The position numbers and the translations under genes are program-made. Positions 1 through 7,800 of a stretch of DNA of 19,370 bases are shown piece after piece. The DNA lies in assembly GCA_964489555.1 (NCBI GenBank), contig CAZAZF010000024.1, positions 1 to 19,370 of the forward strand, in the 5' to 3' direction. Position 1 is the stretch's first letter. Every line of letters starts with the position of its first letter. Source of the stretch: JAAZGD01 sp964489555. GTDB taxonomy: Bacteria; Bacillota; Clostridia; Peptostreptococcales; Anaerovoracaceae. The notes below the pieces were generated by a model, which saw only the letters and a program-made list of their open reading frames with translations, was not told the DNA's origin and searched no databases.

Positions 1-39
1 GCTCAGGTCTACATAAAGTATGGTTGCATCCTTTAACAT
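1..39 (-). CDS. Start of a gene cut by the left edge, possibly aldehyde ferredoxin oxidoreductase-like
   Basis: Thirteen codons are visible, starting with an ATG whose first base is at 39 and running off the left edge. An AAAGGAGT ribosome binding site at 48-55 lies 8 bases upstream, so this is a convincing gene start. The visible peptide is MLKDATILYVDLS. Tungsten-dependent aldehyde ferredoxin oxidoreductases often open with a similar 'GKILYVDLTTG'-like strand, but 13 residues are too few to assign a family. The gene follows the unknown protein at 68-718 after only 28 bases, so it probably belongs to the same operon as the permease and Fe-ADH. If it is an aldehyde oxidoreductase, it would pair with the Fe-ADH in acid/aldehyde/alcohol interconversion. 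The gene start is solid; the function is a guess. Confidence 0.6.
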   Translation of the reverse strand, partial: MLKDATILYVDLS

Positions 40-67
40 CGTATCCGACTCCTTTCGATTCTAAAAA

Positions 68-718
68 TTATGAAGACATTGCCCTTTCACAACCTCGCAC
101 TGCACCCAGCGTCATCTCAACAAATTCATAGAGACGAATACACTCCGAAATAGTAGGTTTAATCAATTGCATCATTGGCGGAATCATAATCCAGGTAGTA
201 GACCCAATTAATGTTGAACATTTCAAATCCCACTTCTTTTCGGAATCTAGATATATAAGTTCAACGCTACTTAAATCCAGTGATACAATTCGATCAATAA
301 TCAAGGGATTGTTCAACCGATTCAAGCAAGCTTTCAGTATTGGGTCCTCTGATTTTTTAGGCCAATCCAACACCCATTCTGCATCTGATATTTCCATTTT
401 TCCACTGGTAAACACTTTAAGCCGTATTCCTTTGCCCCATTTCTCCGAAAAGGGAAAATGTTCATCTAGGATTCTGGTGTGATAAGTAATATTATAATTA
501 AACGACCAAAATCTATTCTCATATGTATATTCTAAATCCAAATGCTCCAAGTGATAAAACCCCTTAAATGTAAGCCGTTTGCTTAAAAATCGGCTTTCGT
601 TTCCACTGAGCTGATCCTCAGCCGCACCAGAGAAGATAGTAGCCAAATAATCCAGTTTTCGATCTGCTTTTTGATTTAACCTATGTTGAGGTACTTGTTT
701 ATTCCGATAAGCGCACAT
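68..718 (-). CDS. Unknown soluble protein, 216 aa
   Basis: I do not recognise this family. The ATG at 718 is chosen because AAGGAGGG at 727-734 sits 8 bases upstream. A longer in-frame start at 805 has no ribosome binding site and would translate through the hairpin at 745-772. The protein has no signal peptide and no clear membrane segment. After a basic N-terminus (residues 1-25) it alternates aromatic-rich strands (about 63-82, with WSFNYNITYHTR), a WGKGIRLKVF segment (94-103), a DAEWVLDWP segment (112-120), and a C-terminal part with hydrophobic IMIPPMM (177-183). The pattern suggests a mainly beta fold, possibly ligand-binding, but this is only an impression. It lies 112 bases after the permease gene and 28 bases before the next gene start, so it is probably the third gene of the Fe-ADH operon. 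Confidence 0.8.
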   Translation of the reverse strand: MCAYRNKQVPQHRLNQKADRKLDYLATIFSGAAEDQLSGNESRFLSKRLTFKGFYHLEHLDLEYTYENRFWSFNYNITYHTRILDEHFPFSEKWGKGIRLKVFTSGKMEISDAEWVLDWPKKSEDPILKACLNRLNNPLIIDRIVSLDLSSVELIYLDSEKKWDLKCSTLIGSTTWIMIPPMMQLIKPTISECIRLYEFVEMTLGAVRGCERAMSS

Positions 719-744
719 TTCGCTTTCCCTCCTTTTGGATGAAC

Positions 745-772
745 CGGTTGGGGGAAGATTCTCCCCCAACCG
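745..772 (-). other. Strong GC-rich hairpin between permease gene and unknown gene
   Basis: A perfect 11-bp inverted repeat (745-755 pairing with 762-772) encloses a 6-base loop. On the transcript it lies between the permease stop and the ribosome binding site at 727-734 of the next gene. No U-tract follows on the minus strand, so it is not a standard intrinsic terminator. It may stabilise the upstream mRNA, mark a processing site, or lower expression of the downstream genes relative to the Fe-ADH and permease. Confidence 0.6.
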
Positions 773-830
773 AATGCGGTTTGTCACGATGTTTTTTTGC
801 TGCATTAATGCGTAACAAGTAAAACAAATT

Positions 831-2282
831 TTAAGCCAAGTTATTTCTCTTTTCTAACCACTCATTTACGGCCTCATCCCAACCTGCCAAATATTCTGAC
901 CGATCTCTAACTTCTTTTACCAAAGTTTCTAATGGAATAATATTATTTACAGGAAGCCCGTGAGTTTTGTTCCAAATGATTGCATAAACGGCAACTATCG
1001 CCATCATAATGCAGGCATAGAGCCACACATAGCTTAGAGTGTATATTGCATACAATGCACCAACAATTCCAATTGGCAGCGTTACCTTTGCGAATGGAGT
1101 CTGCCATAACCTTGGAAAATCAGGATATTTTTTCCTTAACACCAACACATCTATCATAGCGATGATATAGGCGATGAGCCAGGTTACACAAGCTGTGTTG
1201 ATAAATATAAGGATAATCTCTGAAGATCCACCTTTTATTGAAATGAATATTGTAGTAAGCGAAATCAAGAAAACTGTGAACCAAATTCCATACATCGGCA
1301 CTCGAAATCTTGGATGAATTCGAGCAAAAATTCTAGGCACCAAGTTCTCGCGAGCCATTCCATATAACATGCGTGGCAAAGCAGAAACATAAGCATTGCC
1401 TGTGGTGAAGGAGGCGCAAATAGTCAAACTGCTCATTACAATACCTCCCCAGAACCCCAATACTGCTGTGGCTGCATCAACATGCGGCACGGATGATGTA
1501 AGCATGACAGACAAATCTGTATATCTGACGGCACCCGCAACAAAGATAATATCTACCAAGTAAATTGAGCATAGCCCTAAAATTAACCCATAGGGAATGT
1601 TCTTGTATGGTTTTTTGTTTTCTTCTGCCATAGGACAGGCAAACTCAAATCCAATAAAGAACCAAATGGCCGTACCTACCGCACCAAAAACAGTAGGCCA
1701 CCCACCTTCAGGAAGCAGCGCCGCGTTTTCAGGAACCACCTCTGCCACTCCAAGACGTTCTCCCAAACCTGCCGTACCAAGTACCGCCAGAATAATAAAG
1801 ACAATCATCATAACAATGGTAACGGTGGCCTCTGAGCGTCCATAAAATTGTACTCCGAAAACATTAACACCTATAATAATTAGTATCAGAATGCCAGATA
1901 CTACCGGTTGAGGAATGCCTGTCATCTGTTCCATGGCAAGCCCACCCATTACAAGTTGGGTGCCGCCATCACAGGCAATCAACACAACATACCCGCTTAA
2001 TAGGGCAAAAGTCGCCCAAAAACGCCCTAACGCAGGGGCCGTATAATCAGAAATCATTCCTCCGCCAGGTATCATGGCCGTGAGCTCTCCAAATGCAAAA
2101 GCGGCGGCCATCATGGGAATCAACGCTATGGCTGCACTGATAAAGGTTGCATTCCCAGAAATGGCTCCTACATTCCCAACTGAAAACATTGCTGTGCCGG
2201 ACACTACCAGGCCAACAGCCGCACCATAAGAAGCCGGAAACCCCAAAACTCTTTTTAGTTTGGTCTCTTGTAATCTGTCCAT
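831..2282 (-). CDS. APC-superfamily amino acid permease, 483 aa
   Basis: A membrane transporter expected to import an amino acid or amine by cation symport or exchange. The family signature is clear: a glycine-rich first helix (about 18-40), the loop after helix 2 with FGELTAMIPGGG (64-75), a helix 6 region with FFIGFEFACPMAEENKKPYKN (a close match to the family pattern FxGxE...AEExKNP), and the helix 8/loop segment with PRMLYGMAREN near 303-313. About 12 hydrophobic helices are visible, with a charged C-terminal tail. The ATG at 2282 has AAAGGAGG at 2288-2295, 5 bases upstream; that site overlaps the stop of the Fe-ADH gene (2296-2298), so the two are translationally linked. Substrate is not readable from the sequence; context suggests the amino compound catabolised by this island. 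Confidence 0.93.
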   Translation of the reverse strand: MDRLQETKLKRVLGFPASYGAAVGLVVSGTAMFSVGNVGAISGNATFISAAIALIPMMAAAFAFGELTAMIPGGGMISDYTAPALGRFWATFALLSGYVVLIACDGGTQLVMGGLAMEQMTGIPQPVVSGILILIIIGVNVFGVQFYGRSEATVTIVMMIVFIILAVLGTAGLGERLGVAEVVPENAALLPEGGWPTVFGAVGTAIWFFIGFEFACPMAEENKKPYKNIPYGLILGLCSIYLVDIIFVAGAVRYTDLSVMLTSSVPHVDAATAVLGFWGGIVMSSLTICASFTTGNAYVSALPRMLYGMARENLVPRIFARIHPRFRVPMYGIWFTVFLISLTTIFISIKGGSSEIILIFINTACVTWLIAYIIAMIDVLVLRKKYPDFPRLWQTPFAKVTLPIGIVGALYAIYTLSYVWLYACIMMAIVAVYAIIWNKTHGLPVNNIIPLETLVKEVRDRSEYLAGWDEAVNEWLEKRNNLA

Positions 2283-2295
2283 TTTTTCCTCCTTT

Positions 2296-3456
2296 CTAAT
2301 CTCCATATGCCTTGTCAAACAAGGCTAAATAATCTTCCGCCGTAATTTCTCTGGGATTGCTTGGTGTAGATACATTTTTCTCAGAGGCAACAGCTAGTGC
2401 TTCAAAGTCTTTCGGATCAATTCCGCCAATCTCCTTCATTTTGGGAATCCCTACATCCTGACACAACTCTTTCAGTGCGACTACTGCTTCCATGGCTGCT
2501 TCTTCTTCACTCAGAACAAAAGTGTTTCTCCCCAAGGCTAATGCAACATCCGCATATTTTTTTTGATTTGCCGGGAGGTTAAACTCCGTAACAGTCGGCA
2601 ATAAAATCGCATTTGCCACCCCGTGAGGAAGGTCATATTTTCCACCCAACGCTTCTGCCATACAATGTACCGAAGCCACATCCGAATACCCAAATGCAAT
2701 GCCCGCAATGGTGCTTCCCAACATCATACCTCTGCAATTATTAATAGTTGGTTTTTCCACTGCAGATCTCAAATGCTCTTGAATCAATCGAATCGCATAT
2801 AAAGCGAACGCATCTGTATGTGGGTTAGCCACCTTACAAGTGTACGCTTCAACCGCATGAGTCATAGCATCAATCCCCGTGGAGGCCATAATAGAGGCAG
2901 GTAAATTCAATAGCATATTGGGGTCCACAAGTGCTACCTTCGCAGAGGCTTTGGGATCGAAAATATTTAGTTTTACATGCTCTTTGGTGTCTGTAATGAC
3001 AGCAAATGGTGTTACCTCACTGCCCGTTCCCGCCGTAGTCGGTATGGCGATCAAAGGTGTGATTTCCTTTTCCAATAGTTGGAACCCGCACCAATCCTGC
3101 ACTATACCGCCATGAGTCAATAGCGTACCGATTGCTTTTGCCGTATCCATAGCACTACCACCACCAATGGCTACCAAGCAATCTACTCCTTCTTTTTCAG
3201 CAATTTCATATCCCTCCATACAATGAACATCTCTGGGATTTGGTACAACGTGGTCAAATATAAAATAGCTTAACCCCGCTTTCTTAAGAGAGTCTTCAAC
3301 CGGCTTAACCAATCCAGCATTAAGGATCCCTTGGTCGGTTACCACCATTACCTTGGTAGCGTCAAAAAATTTTGCTTCTGGCCCCACATAATCCACAACG
3401 CCTTCCCCAAATTCAGTTCTCGTTGGCACGAAATATGAATAGGTCTCTAAAGTCAT
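2296..3456 (-). CDS. Iron-containing alcohol dehydrogenase, 386 aa
   Basis: A cytoplasmic group III alcohol dehydrogenase that interconverts an aldehyde or ketone and an alcohol with NAD(P)H. The nucleotide-binding loop GGGSAMD is at 98-104, the TTAGTGSE motif at 140-147, and all four metal ligands of the FucO type are present: D196, H200, H264 and H278. Length is normal for the family. The ATG at 3456 is preceded by AAAGGAGT with a 9-base gap; an in-frame GTG 6 bases upstream would sit too close to that site. The gene is first in an operon with the permease and lies 60 bases downstream of the predicted start of a sigma-54 transcript. Family members reduce malonate semialdehyde, succinate semialdehyde, sulfoacetaldehyde or simple aldehydes; the likely role here is disposing of a carbonyl made after deamination. 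The exact substrate is unknown. Confidence 0.95.
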   Translation of the reverse strand: MTLETYSYFVPTRTEFGEGVVDYVGPEAKFFDATKVMVVTDQGILNAGLVKPVEDSLKKAGLSYFIFDHVVPNPRDVHCMEGYEIAEKEGVDCLVAIGGGSAMDTAKAIGTLLTHGGIVQDWCGFQLLEKEITPLIAIPTTAGTGSEVTPFAVITDTKEHVKLNIFDPKASAKVALVDPNMLLNLPASIMASTGIDAMTHAVEAYTCKVANPHTDAFALYAIRLIQEHLRSAVEKPTINNCRGMMLGSTIAGIAFGYSDVASVHCMAEALGGKYDLPHGVANAILLPTVTEFNLPANQKKYADVALALGRNTFVLSEEEAAMEAVVALKELCQDVGIPKMKEIGGIDPKDFEALAVASEKNVSTPSNPREITAEDYLALFDKAYGD

Positions 3457-3526
3457 TTCCACTTCACTCCTTTCTTCAAGTATTCCGACAAACCGCTTAT
3501 CAGAAATGTCTGAACACTTTGAATAG

Positions 3527-3543
3527 AGCAAGTGTCATGCCAA
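3527..3543 (-). promoter_or_regulatory. Sigma-54 (-24/-12) promoter of the Fe-ADH/permease operon
   Basis: The minus strand reads TTGGCATGACACTTGCT, differing from the sigma-54 consensus YTGGCACGRNNNTTGCW at one base. The invariant GG (3540-3541) and GC (3528-3529) are exactly 10 bases apart. Transcription should begin near 3516, leaving a leader of about 60 bases before the ATG at 3456. This fits the sigma-54 activator genes found nearby. The 306-base gap 3457-3762 holds this promoter, a 14-bp palindrome, and the dyad at 3668-3701. Confidence 0.85.
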
Positions 3544-3632
3544 TTTTGATTAACAAAAAAACAGAGTTGCTCAAATCCCTGTTTTTCAATGAATTATAGA
3601 CCTGCTTTATATATGTGTTTTGATATTAAACA

Positions 3633-3646
3633 GTTTTTGCAAAAAC
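3633..3646. promoter_or_regulatory. 14-bp perfect palindrome, candidate activator site
   Basis: GTTTTTGCAAAAAC is a perfect palindrome about 117-130 bases upstream of the predicted sigma-54 transcription start, a usual distance for an enhancer-type site of a sigma-54 activator. A short A/T-rich palindrome can arise by chance, so this is only a candidate. Confidence 0.3.
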
Positions 3647-3667
3647 CTCCATATGCTTTTTTGTTTA

Positions 3668-3701
3668 AAATCTATACACAAGCATTATTATGTATAGATT
3701 T
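3668..3701. repeat. Perfect 11-bp dyad: terminator or enhancer site
   Basis: AAATCTATACA at 3668-3678 pairs perfectly with TGTATAGATTT at 3691-3701 around a 12-base loop. It lies about 60 bases past the end of the amidohydrolase gene, where its transcript should end, but the U-tract on the minus strand is short and the stem is A/T-rich. It also lies 150-185 bases upstream of the predicted Fe-ADH start, a position suited to an upstream activating sequence. I cannot decide between the two roles. Confidence 0.45.
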
Positions 3702-3762
3702 CTACATTTTTTCCCCCTTTAAAGCACAAATTAAACTTTTTATACACTATTGTGTTCATATT

Positions 3763-5151
3763 TTATCCATAATTACATAATACCAATCTCCCCGCACTAA
3801 GATTCTCAGTTAATTGTCCTTTTTCAACCACCACTTCTCCATTTACCAACACATATGTAATCCCTTTTGGAGGTTCGTCTGGCTTCCCCCTCCCAATAAA
3901 GGTAGACTGATCAATGATTTCCTCGGGGTCGAATATAACAATGTCTGCATTTTTCCCGACCTCAAGAGACCCCACATCCTGAAGCCCATATCTTCTGGCA
4001 GGCAAAATAGTAATTTTCCGAATTGCTTCCATTAAAGAAAGCTGCCTATGCTCCCGCACATACTTGCCCAAAAGCCGGGGAAATGTCCCCGACACTTCCG
4101 GAGCGCCCATGCCCGGATAGTAGGGTCCATCCGTGGCATTTGTAGAACAATACACATAGTCCCTCTTCAAGGCCATGGGAATTGCCTCTTTGTCGCAAAC
4201 AAATGCCGTAACAAGAGTTGCCGGGAATTCTTTTCTGAGCCGGTGAAACAATTGTTCTGTGCAGTGCTCTCCCATAAAAGTACCCGAAGAAATCACCAGA
4301 TCCTCCACCGATGCAGTTCCATACTCCTTCTCCCATCCCTCCTCAAAAACACCCGTGCCGATGCAAACCGTATACGCATCATAAACTCCGCTGTCTGCTG
4401 TAATGTCCAACCCGCTAGCTATGGCGGCATCTAAAATTTGAAGAGCCGGCTCCATAGCACCCCCGATGCCAACCATATACATCAATTGAAGAAGATGAAG
4501 CTTGACTCCCATTGAAGCCAGTTCTAAAAGTTCATCAAAGTGTTGCAAGGCCTCTCTGCCGTCCTTCCGCATATGCACCGTAACTAATCGGTCATATTCT
4601 TTGGCCACTTTTGCCACTTCAATAAGCTCTTTCTTGGAAGTCCCGGGAATTAACTCCAAAACAAAACAAATGCTAAAAGCCCCGCTTTCAAGAAAACTTC
4701 GCGCCAAATCTGCCATGATTTTTATTTCTTGGTCGGTTGCCGGCTGGTGAGGATTTGTGATTCCGACTGCACTTCTCAAAACAAAAGAGTGAGAAACCGA
4801 AAACCCCTGATTTATAATGAACCCTTCTTCCTCTATTCGTCGAAAGGTCTTCCGATTCAAATCTCTTTCACCACCAAGGGTTGTTGTTCCTCCTTGCATA
4901 ACCATGCATTTCCCCGCATATGGATTCCCGTCAACATGGGAATGAAAATCAATAAATCCGGGAGAAACCAAGAGTCCATTTGCATTGATTTCTTTCCACC
5001 CCTCCAAAAACCCTTTGCTAATAGCCGCAATCTTTCCATTGTTGATGCCGATGTTCTGAATCGCAGTGACCCCTTTTACAACATCAATTACTTGCCCTCC
5101 CAAGATTACGGTTTCATATTTATCACTTGTAGAATAGTCGTTGTTTTTCAT
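3763..5151 (-). CDS. D-aminoacylase-like amidohydrolase, 462 aa
   Basis: A metal-dependent amidohydrolase of the N-acyl-D-amino-acid deacylase branch, expected to cleave an N-acyl or similar amide from an amino acid in the cytoplasm. It has the small beta-domain start (VILGGQVIDVVKG), the metal motif GFIDFHSHVDG (H70, H72), VHMRKDG (H193), KLHLLQ (H219), TDG (D341) and the family tail GTFPRLLGKYVRE plus VGSLEVGKNADIVIFDP. Two points differ from typical D-aminoacylases: the 'GNCG' motif holding the metal-bridging cysteine reads GGERD here (E95 in that place), and the usual HPR before GTFPR is absent. The substrate may therefore differ. Its start overlaps the end of the upstream regulator gene by 29 bases, so it is co-transcribed with that regulator. 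The ribosome binding site is weak (AAGGA), as expected for a coupled gene. Confidence 0.88.
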   Translation of the reverse strand: MKNNDYSTSDKYETVILGGQVIDVVKGVTAIQNIGINNGKIAAISKGFLEGWKEINANGLLVSPGFIDFHSHVDGNPYAGKCMVMQGGTTTLGGERDLNRKTFRRIEEEGFIINQGFSVSHSFVLRSAVGITNPHQPATDQEIKIMADLARSFLESGAFSICFVLELIPGTSKKELIEVAKVAKEYDRLVTVHMRKDGREALQHFDELLELASMGVKLHLLQLMYMVGIGGAMEPALQILDAAIASGLDITADSGVYDAYTVCIGTGVFEEGWEKEYGTASVEDLVISSGTFMGEHCTEQLFHRLRKEFPATLVTAFVCDKEAIPMALKRDYVYCSTNATDGPYYPGMGAPEVSGTFPRLLGKYVREHRQLSLMEAIRKITILPARRYGLQDVGSLEVGKNADIVIFDPEEIIDQSTFIGRGKPDEPPKGITYVLVNGEVVVEKGQLTENLSAGRLVLCNYG

Positions 5152-7153
5152 TCTCTTGTTCCTTGTGTTTTTTTAAGTACTTATAAACAGTCGCCCGGCT
5201 AATTTGCAACGCTTGAGAAGCCCTTTGAATGTTCCCGCTATAGTATTGAACGGTATAAAGAACATATTCTGCCATATGTTCTTCCAAGGTTCCCACTTCA
5301 AACACTTTCTTCAAAGCAGAAGAAGAGGCCTCCACTGCTTGCATTATTTCTGCTGGAATGCAATTCTTTCGAAGGGTTTCCCTTTCTGACATAATCGCCA
5401 TTCTCTCCAATACATTATTAAGCTGCCTTACATTCCCGGGCCAATCATAACGGCATAGGATTTTCATGCTTTCATCATCCACCCCTACAATACGCTTCCC
5501 AAGAGATCCATGGCGACGAGCAATATAATCCTTGATAAGCAAGGGGATATCTTCCTTTCTTTCTCGTAACGACGGGAGCTTAATGTGTATGATATTTAAA
5601 CGATAATACAAGTCTTCTCGAAAGGTACCTTTTGCTACTTCTTCTGCGATATCCATATTGGATGCAGCAATTACTTGTACATTTGCTGCAATAGGCTGGC
5701 TCCCACCCAAACGAGTTACTTTGCTTTCCTGCAGAACTCTTAACAGCTTGGCCTGCATCTCCAAAGACAAATTATTTATTTCATCCAAAAATAATGTCCC
5801 TTTATGGGCCAATTCAAACTTTCCCCGATTTCCTCCTCTGCGAGCACCTGTATAGGCCCCTTCTTCATATCCAAAAATTTCACTTTCCAATAATTCTCTG
5901 GGAATCGCACCACAATCCACAGCAACAAAAGATCCCGTCTTCCTTGGACCCCCATTATGAATGGCCTGCGCAAACATCTCTTTGCCTGTCCCGCTTTCTC
6001 CTTCAATGATGGCCCGGGTTTCATAAATCGAAGCTTTCTTTGCCATTTCCTTGGCATTCAAAATGGGTTCCGAATGTCCCACAATATTAGCAAAGGTAAA
6101 ATATGCCGTGTTTTTTGTATTAATTTTATCCGCTAGAATTTGTATATCTTCAATGGTTGTAAAAATCCATACATATTTTTCCCTGTCTTCCTCTCCGGAT
6201 ACCGGTTTTTTCTTTGCAAAACAGTGGTATTTATCTTTCCTGCCTTCCATAATAATTCTCACATCTTCATCCAATAGAGACAGTTGTTTCTCCACACTCT
6301 TTAATGCCGGCACCGTTTTAATAAAGTGAATTTTTTTCCCGATTAACTCTTCTTTGGAATACCCCGTCAAATTTTCCATGCGTAGGTTGATTTGAGATAT
6401 TCTTTCTCGCTCATCTACATAAACTACTCCATCCGTCACATTATCCAGTAAAGATTGCTTCTCCACATTTTGCCTTTTTATAACCCGGCTTCGATCTGCT
6501 AAAAGTAAATCGTTTTCCACCGCTTTGGCTGCTGTAATAACCATAGCCATAATGTAATCACTCATCTCTTCCGTTCTGGTGATAATGGCGATTGATCCAA
6601 TAGTATCTCCATCCAACCCATGTATAGGGGCGGCATATTCACCATATTTATGAAGACATTGTAAATAATGTTGTGCACCAATCACAGAAGTTGCCTTGTC
6701 TAAATATAAAGAAAGCGCCATGCTATTGGTACCTATACGCTTTTCCGAAGCGTCATCCAATATCATTGCTCGCCTTCTCTTTCTCTCAATCGTGTCTGAA
6801 TCCGACCGAGAGACTACATCCATTAAAACCGCGCCTTCCCGATCTGTAACCAACACATGCAAATCCTCAATTCCAAAGGAATTCACAATCCCATCGATAA
6901 TCGGGCTGGCCACATGAATCAACTCCTTATTTTCCTGAACAAGCTCCTTGAGCCTAGAGTTGCCTTGCGGACTTCTTGGCACGCTAAAAGACTTTGGATT
7001 TAACCCGTATTCTTTGCATCTGCTCCAAGAAGATAGAATCTCCTCACTTAAGATGTTCTCCGTTACTTCCCCTTTGTTGACAAAATTAACCCAAGCATAT
7101 TCGTAACCCATGAGCTGAGTATTCTCAACATTGTAAAAAGGATTGTATGACAC
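5123..7153 (-). CDS. Sigma-54-dependent activator (GAF-PAS-AAA-Fis), 676 aa
   Basis: A bacterial enhancer-binding protein that opens sigma-54 promoters by ATP hydrolysis. The N-terminus carries the AcoR-type SSWSRCKEYGLNP (41-53), then a GAF-like sensor (about 65-215), a PAS domain (about 228-340, with LDNVTDGVVYVD and NLTGYSKEELIGK), the AAA+ domain and a Fis-type helix-turn-helix (about 640-661, RASQALQISRATVYKYL). Key motifs: Walker A GESGTGKE (385-392), sigma-54 contact loop GAYTGA (432-437, Y for the usual F), Walker B GTLFLDE (452-458), FREDLYYRL (511-519) and WPGNVRQL (571-578). The start codon is GTG at 7153, with AAAGGAG 6 bases upstream. It most likely controls the sigma-54 promoter at 3527-3543, at 10728-10744, or both. 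GAF and PAS domains suggest ligand or redox sensing; the signal is unknown. Confidence 0.95.
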   Translation of the reverse strand: MSYNPFYNVENTQLMGYEYAWVNFVNKGEVTENILSEEILSSWSRCKEYGLNPKSFSVPRSPQGNSRLKELVQENKELIHVASPIIDGIVNSFGIEDLHVLVTDREGAVLMDVVSRSDSDTIERKRRRAMILDDASEKRIGTNSMALSLYLDKATSVIGAQHYLQCLHKYGEYAAPIHGLDGDTIGSIAIITRTEEMSDYIMAMVITAAKAVENDLLLADRSRVIKRQNVEKQSLLDNVTDGVVYVDERERISQINLRMENLTGYSKEELIGKKIHFIKTVPALKSVEKQLSLLDEDVRIIMEGRKDKYHCFAKKKPVSGEEDREKYVWIFTTIEDIQILADKINTKNTAYFTFANIVGHSEPILNAKEMAKKASIYETRAIIEGESGTGKEMFAQAIHNGGPRKTGSFVAVDCGAIPRELLESEIFGYEEGAYTGARRGGNRGKFELAHKGTLFLDEINNLSLEMQAKLLRVLQESKVTRLGGSQPIAANVQVIAASNMDIAEEVAKGTFREDLYYRLNIIHIKLPSLRERKEDIPLLIKDYIARRHGSLGKRIVGVDDESMKILCRYDWPGNVRQLNNVLERMAIMSERETLRKNCIPAEIMQAVEASSSALKKVFEVGTLEEHMAEYVLYTVQYYSGNIQRASQALQISRATVYKYLKKHKEQENEKQRLFYK

Positions 7154-7291
7154 ACGGTACTCCTTTCTGAATTATAGTAACATTCTGACATACTTTTTCT
7201 TGAAATACAATGGCAGAAATTTATTGGCCGACGGCTTAATCCTTGGTTTTATATAACCCAAGCATTATCTGCTTGTTCTTTTAACAAAAAA

Positions 7292-7322
7292 CCAGATGGA
7301 AAGCATAGGGCATTCCATCTGG
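7292..7322 (-). terminator. Intrinsic terminator of the aminotransferase/NhaC operon
   Basis: A perfect 10-bp stem (CCAGATGGAA at 7292-7301 with TTCCATCTGG at 7313-7322) and an 11-base loop are followed on the minus strand by six T (7286-7291). It lies about 56 bases after the stop of the small membrane protein gene. The rest of the gap 7154-7378 must hold the promoter of the downstream regulator, but I see no convincing one. Confidence 0.85.
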
Positions 7323-7378
7323 AAAAACATCCGGGTTTTATTCATCCTTGGCTTCCCCTCAAAAAATGGGGTGGCGCT

Positions 7379-7792
7379 TTAATAAGCTTGATCATAGTGT
7401 ATTTTTGGATTCTGCTCTGATGCCAATTTTATAACACCACGGGCTTCTTCTTTTGTAAAGATGAGTCTTTTTGAAATAACATCTTTTGTAAAGTGCAAGG
7501 CAGAATACCGGGGATCTTTTACGACCTCCAGATGCATTTCCGTGATTTCAGAAAAAGCCCATAGCTCAACATACTTAAAAGCGAACATGCTATAACGTAC
7601 TTCAATCCCTTTTTCATTAATAACGGTATGTTTCGAAACGGTAGCCGCCAATAAAATAATCCCTCCTATAACGATTGAATAAATGGAAGGCAACATAATC
7701 CCCAGGATCACAAATACAATCCCGGCAATAAGGGCGGTGATCTTTGTAGATTTTTTTTGTTTTCTGTCATTTAAGGGTTTGAATTCCGCCAT
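7379..7792 (-). CDS. Small membrane protein with a PH-like C-terminal domain, 137 aa
   Basis: After a basic cytoplasmic start (residues 1-17), two closely spaced hydrophobic helices (about 18-33 and 36-52) form a membrane hairpin. The remaining 85 residues look like a beta-rich domain followed by a helix (KEEARGVIKLASEQNP), the shape of bacterial membrane-anchored PH-like proteins. The motif HTVINEKGIEVRYSMFAFKYVELWAF fits the start of such a domain. It begins 8 bases after the NhaC stop with a weak ribosome binding site, so its translation is probably coupled to NhaC. It is the last gene before a strong terminator. An accessory role for the transporter is plausible from position only; no catalytic motif is visible. 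Confidence 0.8.
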   Translation of the reverse strand: MAEFKPLNDRKQKKSTKITALIAGIVFVILGIMLPSIYSIVIGGIILLAATVSKHTVINEKGIEVRYSMFAFKYVELWAFSEITEMHLEVVKDPRYSALHFTKDVISKRLIFTKEEARGVIKLASEQNPKIHYDQAY

Positions 7793-7800
7793 GGTTTTAC

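Noticed and set aside
719..805. In-frame extension of the unknown protein to an ATG at 805
   Set aside because: No ribosome binding site precedes it and the extension would run through the hairpin at 745-772; the ATG at 718 has a strong site 8 bases upstream.
4729..5202. 157-codon open frame on the plus strand
   Set aside because: Antisense to the amidohydrolase start and the regulator end; composition is that of a shadow frame.
7171..7176. Perfect TATAAT ahead of the GAF-PAS activator gene
   Set aside because: The predicted start would fall inside the ribosome binding site of the GTG at 7153, and no -35 box lies at the right distance.
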